Source: Monosporascus cannonballus (taxonomy: Eukaryota; Ascomycota; Sordariomycetes; Xylariales). Taken from it: 64,000 bases of DNA. The stretch lies in assembly GCA_004154925.1 (NCBI GenBank), contig QJNS01000124.1, positions 124,001-188,000 of the forward strand. The letters are read 5' to 3'. Each line of letters starts with the position of its first letter. The first letter of the stretch is position 1. This document shows, one piece after another, positions 1 to 13,200 of the stretch. The notes under the pieces are model-generated. The model had not been told where the DNA came from, searched no databases, and worked only from the letters and a program-made list of their open reading frames with translations. Both the position numbers and the translations under genes were made by a program.

Positions 1-1782
1 ATCGTTGTAAAAGCCCAAAAATAATAAACGAATACGGTATTATAATTATCCAAAGTTTTTCGAATGCGCATTAATTAAAAAAAAGAAAATTAAATAAAAG
101 CTATTACGAAAACTTACGCCGAAAGGCCAGGGCAAAATGCTTTTACTTATATCCAATGGGCCATAGGCCATATAGACGTTTTTATTACGAAGGTTTAGTA
201 ATTATATTACGTTACGCTTAATTATTTTAATTACAAAAACAAATTGAAAATAAAAAATTTATGGATTTTTGTTAAGAAAGTTTACGTAAATCCTAATTAT
301 TTGGATAAGAAATATAGGAAATAGTTTATGAAATTGCAATAGCGATTTAATTAATTGCCGTTGGATTTTTACGTTAAATAAAGGTTTTTAATTTATAAAA
401 TAAAGTTTACGGACGCCTTTAATCCGGAATACGATCGGGATAATAAGAGTTTTACTTTTGATTATTTTTCCAAATTAATATTAAGGTTACGAAATACCTT
501 GTTATAAAAAAACGTTAAGCTGGAACAAGTTAATAACGTGGTAAATAAGATAAAGCGTTACCAGAACGCCTAAAGAAAAGGCGAAAAAAAACCGATTATT
601 TTTCGCCAAAGGTATTAATAAAGATAAACGATCTTATTTTAAAGCTTTCGGAAAAAGAAACGCTTAAAGTAAATTAAAGGTTTTACGTAAAAACAAGAAG
701 GACCGCAGACGTTTTTATATTCGGAAAGCAAATAATCGCCAATTTAATTCCGATCGGAGCAAATCCGTACAACCTAATACCCTTAATTTTCATAACGGCT
801 TATTTAAGTATTATAACTATTGGAAGTTAGGCTATAAAAACCTAAATAGCAAAATTAAAAGGGATATAAAAACCATTTTATCACGGCTATACAGAAACCG
901 ACTTCCGAAGGCCGTATATAACGTTATAATATATAACGATAAATCAAATTAATCCTTAAACGTAAATCCAAAAAGGAGCCGGAATAAGCATATACGTCCA
1001 GTCCATTTTATTTAATAATCATAAAACGGTTAAAATAAAGCCGCCTGTTAAAGGGAGGGCATTTATTAACAAAAATATGGAGGATATACCAATATAAGTA
1101 AACATAGATACCGGAGCATATATAAATATTATAAGCAAAAGATTAAAGAAAAAGCTTAACTTTTAATTAATTTCCGTAAATATTACGGGCTTTATCGGTA
1201 TTAACGGTACGTTTATTAAATGTTATAGGATTTACGAAATTTCTATTAATATAATATATAATAACAGAAACGAACGAAAATTTAAACGAATTTATTTTAT
1301 AATACGCCGTAATCGAAAAACCCTTAATTCTTTATTATCTAAACCCGGAATAAGTAAATTAAGGATCCTATTAAATATAACTATATATTAATAGTTATAC
1401 GAATTATTATAAAAGATCGATAAATAGAAAATCGTAAACTTAGCGCTTTTCGGTAAGTAAATTTATACCGTTAACTTGATAAACTTAGCCGAAAAACTAG
1501 ATATCTCGGAATTTGGGAAATAATAAGAGTAAGGGATAACCGACCTTCTTATATACCTATAGAATTTCCGGCGAATATATTCCGAAAAAACAGCCAAAAA
1601 TACTTTAATTGTCAGAGGCAAAATATGTAATAAATTTAATCCAAAGGAAAACGCCCTTATTTGGCTTAATTTACCTTATTTCAGAAGCCTAAAAAGAGTA
1701 TTCGAAAAATACCTCCGAAAAAACCTAAAAGCGGGCCGGATATATTATTCGAAAACGGACGTAAAGGTACTAAGATTATTTA

Positions 1783-2200
1783 TGTAACGAACCTGTCATA
1801 CATCAACCTGGAGGTATAAGCAGTATCCGAAATGGGGTCTTGATTTGCAGGTAATAATAGGGCGAAAAATGATTTAGTGGTTTGTTCGTTAAAGAGATTT
1901 AAAGACTTTTCCCTCAATTAGAAAACGGTGCAGTTACTTCTTAATAAAGAGCTTAAATTGATAGCTAAGTAGCGAAACTAAGTAGGTGCTATTTATATGA
2001 GAGATTGGTTTATTATATATCCCAATTCCTAAAGTGAGTGTGTCGTAGATCTAGGTGATCATATGATCTGATCAATCTATTAGATCACTTAGATCACATT
2101 GTCTGGGCCAAGAACTCCCCTCCGGAGTTCAACCGTGGCAGTTCCGCGCTAGGCCTTAAAGGTTGGCCTCCTTAAGACAGGAACCCCTGTTCCTGTAACA
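1783..2200 (-). mobile_element. Solo LTR (418 bp) of the C/F chromovirus family, inserted in element A
   Basis: On plus it begins TGTAACGAAC and ends CCTGTAACA. It is flanked by a perfect 5-bp target duplication ATTTA (1778-1782 and 2201-2205). Reverse-complemented, it begins TGTTACAGGAACAG and aligns with the LTRs of element C (16690, 23264) and with the LTR at 61745-62163, so it lies in minus orientation. It interrupts the reverse transcriptase of A; the sister element B has the uninterrupted site near 10715. It keeps much more GC than its surroundings, which suggests it arrived later or was mutated less. A solo LTR is the usual product of LTR-LTR recombination. Confidence 0.9.
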
Positions 2201-5200
2201 ATTTATGCCCAAAAAAGACCGCAGTTTCCGATTGTACGTTAATTATAAAGGATTAAAATAGGTAACGATAAAAAACTAATATCTTTTACCCTTAATCTTA
2301 AAAATGATATATCGCTTAAGGTTAACCAAAATATTTTCGAAAATTAATCTTGAAGATATTTATTACCGTGTTAGAATTAAGAAAAGCAATTAATAAAAAA
2401 CCACTTTTCGAACGTAATACGGGCAATTTAAAAATATAATTATATTATTTAACGTTATTAACGCGACAATTACATTTTAAGCATATATATATAAGGTATT
2501 AAGTCAATTAGTTAATTATATATTCGTAATATATTTAAAAAATATAATTATTTACTTATCGAAAAAAAGTATATAAAATATTTTTATTTAATTTACCAAC
2601 GGCTATTATAATATTAATTATTTGCTAAAACGTATAAATACGAGTTTGTTTAAAAAAATAAAACTTCTAACATTTATAATTAATATCAAATAATTTAGAA
2701 ATAAACTGTAAATGGGTCGATATTATAAAAGCATAACCAAATCCAAAATTAATTTATAATATTTAAATATTTCTAATATTCCCAAATTTTTATCGGCGAT
2801 TTATCGTCTATTATTCGCATATTACCAAACCTATTATTAAGCTTTTAAAAAGGGCGTAAAGCAAATTAAATAACAGAATTCCGGTAACTCGAAAAAGTTA
2901 AAAAGGGGTTGCAAAATTTAAAAGATATTTTTCAATCGGCAAACATTTTCCGATATTAGGATAACGCCAAAAATATTAGGGTTAAAAGAAACGCCTCGGT
3001 AAAAGCCATATCAGGGATATTTTTACAGAAATACGAAAAATATTAACGCCCAATCGCATATTAATTACAAAAATTAAATCTAACGTGAAAACGGGAATTA
3101 TAAAGGAACAAAAATTATTGGCAATTATAAAAAGCTTAAAACATTAACGATAATATCTTAAAAATACGAGAAAAGATTTCTTAATACTTATTAATTATAT
3201 AACGCTAAAAAATATAATAAAGCCGCCGGCGCGTAACCTTGAGGGAAAATTAACTCGATAAGTTTATTATCTTATATAATTTAATTTTAAGATCTAATAC
3301 CGACCGGACGCTGCTAACCCAGTAAATAAATTATTTAGACGCTCGGATTACATATTAAAGAAACTCGGATATAAAAACGCAACCCTTATATTATCCAAAA
3401 ATTTCGGACTTATTAATAATATGCCGAAAAACGTACAGAAAATATACACAAATATATAGAGCAACTTAAAATATTATAAAAAGGCAAAAGGCCTTATAGA
3501 AATAACGCAGAATTCGCTTATTACGAAATTTCTAAATAAATTTTAAATAATAAAATCTTAAGTAATTATTATCGGCATAAAAAAACGGAAAACATTCGTT
3601 ATAAAATTATAAAAAACTTTCAAAAAAAAGGGAAAATAAAAAATTATATATTTGCCGACCTTATTATTTACGAATAATAATGCAAATACGAATTATAACA
3701 ATAACATAACTAGCCGTTAAATAATAATAACTATAAATTATAATTATATTATAATCGGGTTCCAAAAACCTTGAAAAAAACTAAATTAATATTAAAGTTA
3801 TTATTTATTATTAATACATTTTATATCCATTGGCAAAAAGATTATGCAAATACGAAATAACATTTTAACCGAAAATTTCCTAATAATTTTACGATTATGT
3901 TCGAAAACTATAAACTAAGGATTTAAATATTATAAAGTTAATACGGATAATTAAACGTTAAGCCGAAATAAAAAAGCATATTTCTTGAACCCAAATAAGG
4001 TTTTATATTATTGGAATAAATTTGTAATTTTATTATAAAACGTTTTACGGAAATAATTAATTAATTATTATGATAATAATTCAAAAATAAAATATATAAA
4101 AATTGTCCGTCGATTAAAGTAAATAACTAAACAAATCTTACTAGGAAAATATAATAAACGATATCCGAAAATATATTAAACAATATCCGATTTATTGAAA
4201 CAAAATAAATTACGCTACAAATTATATGAATAATTATAACTCTTACAGTTACCTAAATAACCTTTTTAAAAAATTTCGTTAGATTTTATTACGGAGTTTT
4301 CTAAAAGCCTAGGTATAAATAAGTTAAAATATAACGTAATCCAGGTAATCGTTAATCGTTTCACAAAATTAAAATAGTTATCCTTATAATTAAAAATTAA
4401 ATTACAACCAAATTAATCCAACTGTTTTACGATAAAATTAAATATAAATTCGGTACGTTAGCCGGAATTATTAACGATAAAAACCAATTATTAACGAATT
4501 AACTTTAGGTAGGATTTTATAAAAAACAAAAAATAAAATGACAAATATGAACCGTTTATTATCTGTAAACCGATAAATAAATAAAATGTATTTATTAAAT
4601 CTTAAAGTATTATTTTCATAATTATATTAATAAATATTAAAATAATTAAATAAAATTATTACAAAATACGAAATTAATATATAATAATAAGCGAAACGCG
4701 TTTATTGGCCGTTTTCCGTTCGAAACCTTATATAAATATTATTTAAAAATAATAAAATATTTTCGCAAAGGTTTAAAAAACGAAGAGAGAAAATTAAAAA
4801 ATATCTCAAAAAATAATTATTATTTATTAAATAATATATAAATATTAAGAAAAAATGGCGGCAATTTAAAAAAAATATTATGATTAACGTTATACGCTTA
4901 TAAAATTTTAATTAAGATAATAAGTAAATTTATTAAGCAAAAACTTTAAATTTAAAAATACAAAATTCGCACCGATTTACATCTGGGTTATAATTAAAAA
5001 ACAAATAGGTTTCTAAATATATAAAGTAATTTCTTTATACTAAATATTAATGGGTATATAATATATTTCTAATATTTTTAATAATACCGTAATATAACCG
5101 GAAATCGGCCAAGGTCTACAGAACGTTACCGGATTTAATAAAGAAATAAAACGAATAAGTAATAAAAACTATTATCCGTTATTGAAATAACCGAAAACAG

Positions 5201-6971
5201 CACAAATATTTCATTAAATAAAAAAGCTGGCCCGTTAAATACAATAAGTAAAAACTCCGAAAATACTTTAAATATACACTTAAAATATTATAACGTTACA
5301 AAAAGAATTAAATACGTATATAAAAAAATAAAATAACTTAATAATTATAAAGTAATAATAACCCGATCAGAAATTAATCGCTTAATAATTATAAAAATTA
5401 TAGAAAATAATGTTAAATAAAATTAAGATATAAATATTAAAATATTATTTAATTATATAATTATTTTTAAGTTTTTAACAAATAATTACTTTACCGTATA
5501 TCGGTCGGAAACTTATAAACGATATAAAAAGAATTAGATTTTTATTTCGAAAATAAGATTTTGCGCTTAATTATTAAGCCTTACGTTAATTAACCTTTAA
5601 TAAGCGTATTAAGGAAGTTAATATAAGAATATAGAAAAATAATCAGAAAACATATAACGGCAAAAAGTAAATAAGTTTATTAAAGTTACTAAATATAAAA
5701 TTGGGAAAAAACTTAAAAAGGCTTTACTTTTTATAAAACACAAGGCCCAAATAACCGGAACATAATTTATTATTAATTGGAAATAAAATGTCGTCTATAA
5801 AATATTTAATATATTTCAATTTGGTAATAACCTTACCGGATAAAGCCGTTTTTTAATTATAATTATTAAAAAATATTAAAATTTCGTTAAATCATTAATA
5901 CATAAGCGAAAAATATTTATAAATAAGGAACATAATAATATAAAGGCTTTCGAAAATCGCCTTAGTTATAAGCATACCTTAAAATTGCGTTTAATCGAAA
6001 ATTAATTACGGAATAATAAAAAAACCGTAATACTTACAAGAAAGATTTAAATTTGCAACCTTATAACACGAAATTAAAATTAAATTTCCGTAAATATAAC
6101 GGACGATCGGAAATTAACTTCCGTTATATTAAGAAAACGATATTTCTTAATAATAATTACGTTAAAAACGAATTCGGCCTTACGAAAAACGTCAAATCGA
6201 CGACGGACCGCAATTACGTTAGAACGTTCATATTAGGTACCCGTAATATAAACTTTTTAAAATTCGTTAATTAATTCCTAATTATCGATATTAAATTAAA
6301 GGTTTTTTAAGCGATACGTTTAAAAATAATCGGAATGTGAATAAAAATTAAATAACAATATTAATAATATTAAAAATAATTACTTATCGTACGAAAAGTC
6401 TTATAATAATAATTAGCCATAACGTAATTTAAAACGTCCAGAATTCAAAGGTAAATCGTACGATAATCGAAATAACGTTATATTACGTAAATATAATACG
6501 GTTTATTATCGCCGGTAATATAACTAATATTTATTTTATTATCGGCGTTAAAAAAATAATATTAAAAAAAATCTTAATCCTTATTAATATTAAAATAATA
6601 TTTTTCTTAAAGCTTTTTACGAAAAAGAAATATGGCAAATAAAGATAATACGGAATATAAACGGAATGGCAAAATAAAAATAAAAAAACGAAAAACTAAA
6701 TAGAACGTATATGCCAAAGAAATAAAGATATAAATGCGAAAAAAAAGGAAAAAAGGTAAAAAAAAAGGATTAAAAAACGGATTATAAAAGAAAATTAGGC
6801 GGAATATAATTAATTACGTAATATAATACGCATTAATTATTACGGTAATTACTTATAATATAACATAACGGTAAATTATTAGTAAATTTACGTAATCAGA
6901 TTTACGAAATACGTTATATCAAATTAATAAGAATATTATTAAGAATTAATAACATAAAAGGGAAAAATAAT

Positions 6972-7177
6972 TATAAAAATACAATCTTTATGAGAATAAA
7001 GCTAATAACCGACCAGCCACCGATTAATTACCAACCCACTTATTAATATAAATCCACTATCTGGCAGCTAGTAGGAAACGCCAGATAGAAATAATCTAAT
7101 ATATTTATTTCTTAGAATCTGCTTTATAACTGGTCGGAGATCACCTCACCCAACTTACAGCTATCTATTATCTTACA
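6972..7177 (+). repeat. 3' LTR of element A (206 bp)
   Basis: Same length as, and alignable with, the two LTRs of element B. The terminal TG appears as TA, and the end reads TATCTTACA. The following 5 bases, CTTGT, would be the right-hand target duplication; the partner lies outside the window. Confidence 0.85.
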
Positions 7178-8195
7178 CTTGTATTAAATTTTATGAGCTT
7201 ATTCTATAATGTTTTCGATTTGGTAATTAAGAAATACAATTTTATATATAACTTGCGTAAACCGATGAAATACGGGCAGATATTTAAAATAACGACGGTA
7301 ACCGCTAAATCAACTTTTAAATATAATAATAAAAAGAATAATAATTAGATTACCGATCGTAATCGTTGTAAAACTGGTTAAACAACTAATATCAAAAAAT
7401 AAAATGCTCACGTTATTTTTTAACAAAATTATATAAACAAGACGAAAGATAAGGGAAAAGAATTTTTTTTAAAAAAGGCAAATAACGACGATCGAAAAAT
7501 TACAGATCACAAGGTAACAGTTTTTTAATACAGTAAAAACCCTAAACCTTATACCTAGCAGTACATTAACGCTACGGAAAAAAAATTAACCAAGATACGT
7601 CAATACCGAGGCGCATAACCAAAATAACGAACAGTAACGTACCGACGATTAAGATAAAACCTGGGACGATAACGGCAATAACGGCAATAAGGACAATAAG
7701 GGCGACGATAACGGAATATAATATTAAAAAGAACTTAAAAATGTTAAATAAATAAAAAGAATTAAGTAAAAGGAAAAAAAACAAAGATGTAAATAGAGTA
7801 AGTGGTGTTAATACGTTAAAATACGAGATTTGGCGCATACGCCAAAAGAAAACTAATACAAATAAAACTCAAAAAAACAAGCTAAATTTGAATACGAACT
7901 TTAGCGTATCAAATAATGCAGGAACTAATACAGGAAGGAGGAACATCCGATATACGGACACCATCGCTCAAAAGTCCAACATTTCCTATTAGTAGGACAC
8001 CAAAACAAAACCGGAATTCCAGATATCCAATTGGTGCATATCCTAGTAAAACACCAAAATACCACGGATGTAATATTATTTTAAATGCTTATTTAATTAT
8101 TTAAACTTTACTTTAATTCTAATAACGATATATCGTATTTCTTTTTAATATTTAATCTTTTTCTTATTTTTTATCCTTATAGATAATAAAATATC
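7178..8195. other. AT-rich spacer between elements A and B
   Basis: No gene supported. It holds a short run of related 9-mers (ACGGCAATA and variants, about 7664-7714). On minus this run gives an 88-codon frame of hydrophobic low-complexity sequence (7572-7838), which I read as a by-product of the repeat. A 62-codon plus frame (7916-8104) has no recognisable features. The last bases before element B (8191-8195, ATATC) are its target duplication. Confidence 0.5.
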
Positions 8196-8401
8196 TGTAA
8201 CAATATAGCCCTTATAAAGATAAGGCTGGTAGCCGACCAGCTACCGATCAGTCACCGACTCACTTACTAATATATATCTACTATCTGGCAACTAATAAGA
8301 AATGCTAAATAAAAATAACTTAATATATTTACTTTTTAGCATATGATTTGTGACTAATTGAAAATTACTTTATTTAGCTTATAATTATTTATAATTTTAT
8401 A
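8196..8401 (+). repeat. 5' LTR of element B (206 bp)
   Basis: Starts TGTAACAATATAG. It pairs with 15436-15641 at equal length, and ATATC lies immediately before it. Confidence 0.88.
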
Positions 8402-10141
8402 ATTCTTTTATTTTTATTATAGAAAATAACGTAATAACTATTAAAAACAGAGTTTGTCGATTATAAAACGAACTTATATTATTAATCGAAAAAACCGCTG
8501 ATCGGAACCTAACCGATAAACGATCGATTACAATATGGGAACAGGCGAAAAAGCCTATAACGGAACTTTAATAGATATAGGATTATAATTCCCGTAATCC
8601 CGAATTATATTATATATACACTAAGGATACGTCCCGATAACTATTAGCTAAATAATCGGGAAACGGACGTAATAAAACGACCGTATCCCGGAATTTAAAC
8701 CAAAAAAGATTAAGCCCTTTAATAATAACCAGATTTTGAAAATTATCCGTTAAAAAAATAAGTAATATTCGGAATTATTCTGATAACTGGCTAAATAACA
8801 AATAATAATATAAGCTAAAAAATAGAATTTTATAAATTAATTGCGATATCGTTATAAAAGCTTAAGAACAGTAAACGAATACCGCATTATAATTATCCGA
8901 AAGTTTCTAAACGTACGTCGATTAAAAAAATTAAATAAAAGTTATTACGAAAATTTACGCCGAAAAATTAAGGCGAAATATCTTTACTTATATCTTATTG
9001 ACCATGGACTATATAAACGTTCTTATTACGAACGCTTAATAATTATACTGCGTTATATTTAATTACTTTAATTATAAAAAGAATTAAGACTGGAAAATTT
9101 ATAAACCTTTATTAAGAAAGATTACGTAAATCCCAATTTTCTTAATCAGAAATATAAAAAATAATTTATGGAATTATAATAACAATTTGATTAATTGCCG
9201 TGGGATTTTTACATTAAATAAAGGTTCTTGATTTATAAAATAAAATTAATAAACGTCTTTAATTCGAAAAATGTTTAAAATAATAGACGTTAAATTGAAA
9301 CCAATAAATAACGCAATAAATAAAGTAAAACGTTATTAGGATACTTAAAAAACGAAAGAAAACTGATTATCTAAAGCTAAAGGTACTAATAAAAATAAAC
9401 CATCTTGTTTTGACGTTTTCGGAAAAAAAGATCCTGAAAGCAGATTAAAAGCGTTTCGTAAAAATAATAAGAATTACGGACGTTCTTGTATTCGGAAGGC
9501 AGATAATCGCCGATTTAATTCCGATCGGAATAAATTTGTACGACTTAATACTTTCGATTTTTATAAAGATCTATTTAAATATTATAATTATAAAAAGCGA
9601 AGTTATAGAAATATAAATTATAAACTTAAAAGGGATATTAAAACCTTGTTATGCCCCCTATATGAAAATTGATATCCGAAGGCCGTACGGAATGTTATAA
9701 TATATGATAATAAATTAAACTAGTCCCCAAACGTAAACCTAAAAGAAAAGCCGGAATAGGCGTATACGTCCAATTCATTTCGGCTAATAATTACAGAATA
9801 ATCGGAATAAAACCGCCATTTAAAAAGAGGGCATTTATTAAAAAGAATAGGAAGAATGTAATAATATAAATAAATATAAAGACCGGAGAATAAGTAAATA
9901 TTACAAGTAAAATTTTAATAAAGGAATTAAGCCTCTAATTAATTTCTGTAAATATTCCGGGCTTTAGCGGCGTTAACGACGCATATAAAAAATGTTATAA
10001 AGTTTACGAAATTCTTATTAACATAATAAATAATAATGGGAACGAGCGAAAGTTTAAGTAAATTTATTTTGTAATATGCCGTAACCGGAAAGCGCCCGAT
10101 TTCATATTATCCAGACTAGAAATGGGCAAATTAGGCGTCTT

Positions 10142-10290
10142 TGTCACGGCGCTGTACGTCTCTTGGGTTTCTGGAAGATATTCTGTTGTTGCACGAAGAA
10201 GAAGAAGAGAGCTATCTAGCAAGTGCGTAGCGCTTGCGTATATATAGCGAAACGGCGGCTTAAATAAGCCGCTTTGCTAGTGCCGTAACA
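10142..10290. mobile_element. 149-bp TG...CA insertion with 5-bp target duplication
   Basis: A short balanced-GC insert in the RIP-degraded protease/reverse-transcriptase interval of B. It begins TGTCACGGC and ends GCCGTAACA, a near-perfect 9-bp inverted repeat. It is flanked by a perfect GTCTT duplication (10137-10141 and 10291-10295). Copy A lacks it at the matching place (about 1355). It contains GCAAGTGCGTAGCGCTTGC and GCGGCTTAAATAAGCCGC, both able to form hairpins, with a TATATA between them. It has no open frame of note. The best reading is a very small solo LTR or TRIM-type element. It carries no RIP mark, so it is either younger than RIP or too short to trigger it. Confidence 0.8.
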
Positions 10291-13200
10291 GTCTTATTAA
10301 ACATAGCCATATGTTAATAGTTATATAGACCATTACAAAAGGTCGACGAGCAGGAAATCGTAATCTTGACGTTTTTCCATAAGCAAAATTATATCGTTAA
10401 CCTAATAAACCTAGCCGAAAAACTAGATATTCCGAAATTCGAGAAATAACAGAAATAAAAGATAACCGATTTCCATATATTTCCTAAAAGATTTGCGGCA
10501 AATATATTCCAAAAAAACAATAAAAACAATACCTTAATTACTAAGAACAGAAGATGTAATAAACCTGATTCCAGAAAAAACGGCTTTATTCGGCCTAATT
10601 TATCTTATTTCGGGAGCCTAAGAAAAGTATTCGAAAAATACATCCGAAAAAATCTAAAAGCAGGCCGAATATATTATTCGAAAGCGAACATAAAAGTACT
10701 AGTATTATTTGTACTTCAAAAAGACGGCAATTTCCAACGGTATATTAATTATAAGAGGATAAATTAGGTAACGATAAAAAACTCATACCTTTTATAGTTA
10801 ATTTTAAAAATAATAAATCGCTTAGAGTTATTTAAGATATTTTGAAAAATTAATTTTAAAAATATTTATTATCGTATTAGAATTAAAAAGGGCGATTAAT
10901 AATAAATTGCTTTCTAAATACGGTACGGATAATTTCAATATACGGTTATATTATTTAGTTTTATCAACGTATTAATTACGTCATAAGTTAATATGTACAA
11001 AATACTAACTGGATTAAATAAACATATATATATAATATATTTAATTAATATAAATATTTATTCAAATGAACAAAACAAAATACGAAGTATTTTTAATTAA
11101 TTTCCAAACGGCTATTATAAGATTAATTATATGTCAAAATATCCAATCAGATATATTTTAAAAAAATTATAATTTATAATTAATATGAACAGTTTGGAAA
11201 TAGATTACGGACAGGTCAATATTATCGAAATATGGCCAAAGTCAAAATTAATTTATAATATTTAAATATTTTTAGGATTTGCGAATTTTCATCGGAAGTT
11301 TATTACTTATTATTTACGCATTATCGAACTTATTATTAGTTTTTTTTAAAAAGGCGGAAAGAAAAAATAAAGTAATAAAATTCCAATAATCCGAAAAAGC
11401 TAAAAAAACTTTTTGAAACTTAAAAAATAGTTTTTAGTCGGCGATTATTTTCCGACATTTAAATAATGTCAAAAATACCAAGATTAAAATAAACGCCTTG
11501 GTAAAAGCCATATTAATGATATTTTTACAAAAATACAGAAAACATTAACGCTTAATTGCATATTAATCGCGAAAATTAAATCGAACCGAAAAACGGTAAA
11601 TTATAAAATAATAAAAATTATTAACGATTATAAAAAATTTAAAATATTAACGGTAATATCGTAAGGGTACGGAAAAAATTCTTTTAATATTTACTGATTA
11701 TATAACGTTAAAAATATAATAAAGGCGCTAACGCGTAGCTTTAAAAAAAGGTTAGTCCGATAAATTTACTGTTTTACGTAATTTGATATTAAAATTTAAT
11801 ACTGACCGAATGCTGTTAATTTGGCGGATGGGTTATTTAGCCGCCCGGATTATATATTAAAAGAAATTGCGTATAATAACGTCAGTTCCAAATTATTTAA
11901 AAAGAATTAGAATTTACGAATAATATAGTGAAAAGTATACGGAAACCAGGTTATAAATATATAACGCGATTTAAAACATTATAAAAAGATAAATGGCGTT
12001 ATAAAAATAACAAAAAAATCGTTTTTATAAAATTTGTAAACAGATTTTAGATAACGAAAGCTTAAATAATTATTATCCGCATAAAAAACCGGAAAACCCT
12101 TATTATACCATTGTAAAAAATCTTGGAAAAAAAATAAAAAAGTATATATTTGCTAATTTTTTTACTTATAAATAATAATATAAACGCAAATCATAATAAT
12201 AAATAATAATACGATTAGCGGTGAAATAACGGTAATTGCAAATTATAACCGTATTACGAACGAATTCAAAAAAGTCTCGAAAAAACGGAATTAATATTAA
12301 CGTTATTATTTATAACTAGTATATTTTACGTTTTTTAGCGAGAAAATTAGCTAAAAACAAAACGGCATTTTAGTCGAAAGTCTTTTAATAATTTTACAAT
12401 AAATTTGGCAAGTTAAATATTAAGAATTTAAATATTATAAAATTAATACGGAAAGTTAAATATTAAGCCGGAATAAAAAAAAGATATTGTCTAAATTTAA
12501 GTAAAATTAATCATTATTTAAATAAATTCGTAATTCCGTTATAAGGCGTTTTATAAAAGCGATTAATTAATTAGCATTATAATAATCTACAGGCAGGATA
12601 TATAAGATATATACGTATATTGAAATTAATAATAAGAAAGTTTTATTGGAAAAATATAACGAACGATATTTAAAAATATATTAAATAATATCCGAATTAT
12701 TAGGACATAATAAAGTTATGCCATAGACCATATAAATAGTTATAGCCCTTGCCATTATTTAAGTAATTGTTCTAAAAATATATCGTTAAATTTTATTCCG
12801 GGATTTTCTAAAAGCTTATGTTTAAACGGATTAAAATGTATTATAATTCTGGTAATTATCGACCGCTTTACAAAATAAAGATTATTTATTTTTATAGTTA
12901 AAACCTTAATTATAACAGAATTAGCTTAATTATTTTGTTAAAAACTAAAATACAAATCCGGTACGCCGGCTGGTATTAATAATAATAATAATAAATTATT
13001 CAATAATTAATTGTAAGCGGAATTTTAAAAAGAATAAAAATTAAAATAATAAATATTAATTACTGATTATCCGCCAACCGATAAATAAGTAAAACATATT
13101 TATTAGGTTTTAAATCATTTTTTCGTAATTACGTTAATAAATATTTAAATAATTAAATAGAATTATTACGATATACGAAATTTGTAAATAATAATACGCG

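Larger units (their letters stand above)
1..7177 (+). mobile_element. Ty3/Gypsy LTR retrotransposon A, RIP-degraded, 5' end outside window
   Basis: Relic of a gag-pol LTR retrotransposon read left to right. Gag-like sequence lies at the left edge (position 1 matches about 8848 of copy B). An aspartic protease-like segment is near 1096. Reverse transcriptase starts at about 2206 (KKD and VTIKN motifs readable), and the YLDD box near 2545 now reads YLKN. An RNase H connection region is near 3060-3170 and integrase-like sequence runs from about 3650 to 4800. Reverse transcriptase before integrase makes it Ty3/Gypsy. No frame stays open. Bases are heavily AT-shifted, as expected from RIP. The 3' LTR is 6972-7177. 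A solo LTR splits the element at 1783-2200. About 1.9 kb lies between the integrase region and the 3' LTR and is shared with B, so it belongs to the element; its coding content is unclear. Confidence 0.85.

Noticed and set aside
7572..7838. 88-codon hydrophobic minus frame that looks like a small membrane protein
   Set aside because: It is generated by a short 9-mer repeat in RIP-like spacer DNA between two retrotransposons; no ATG context or relatives.
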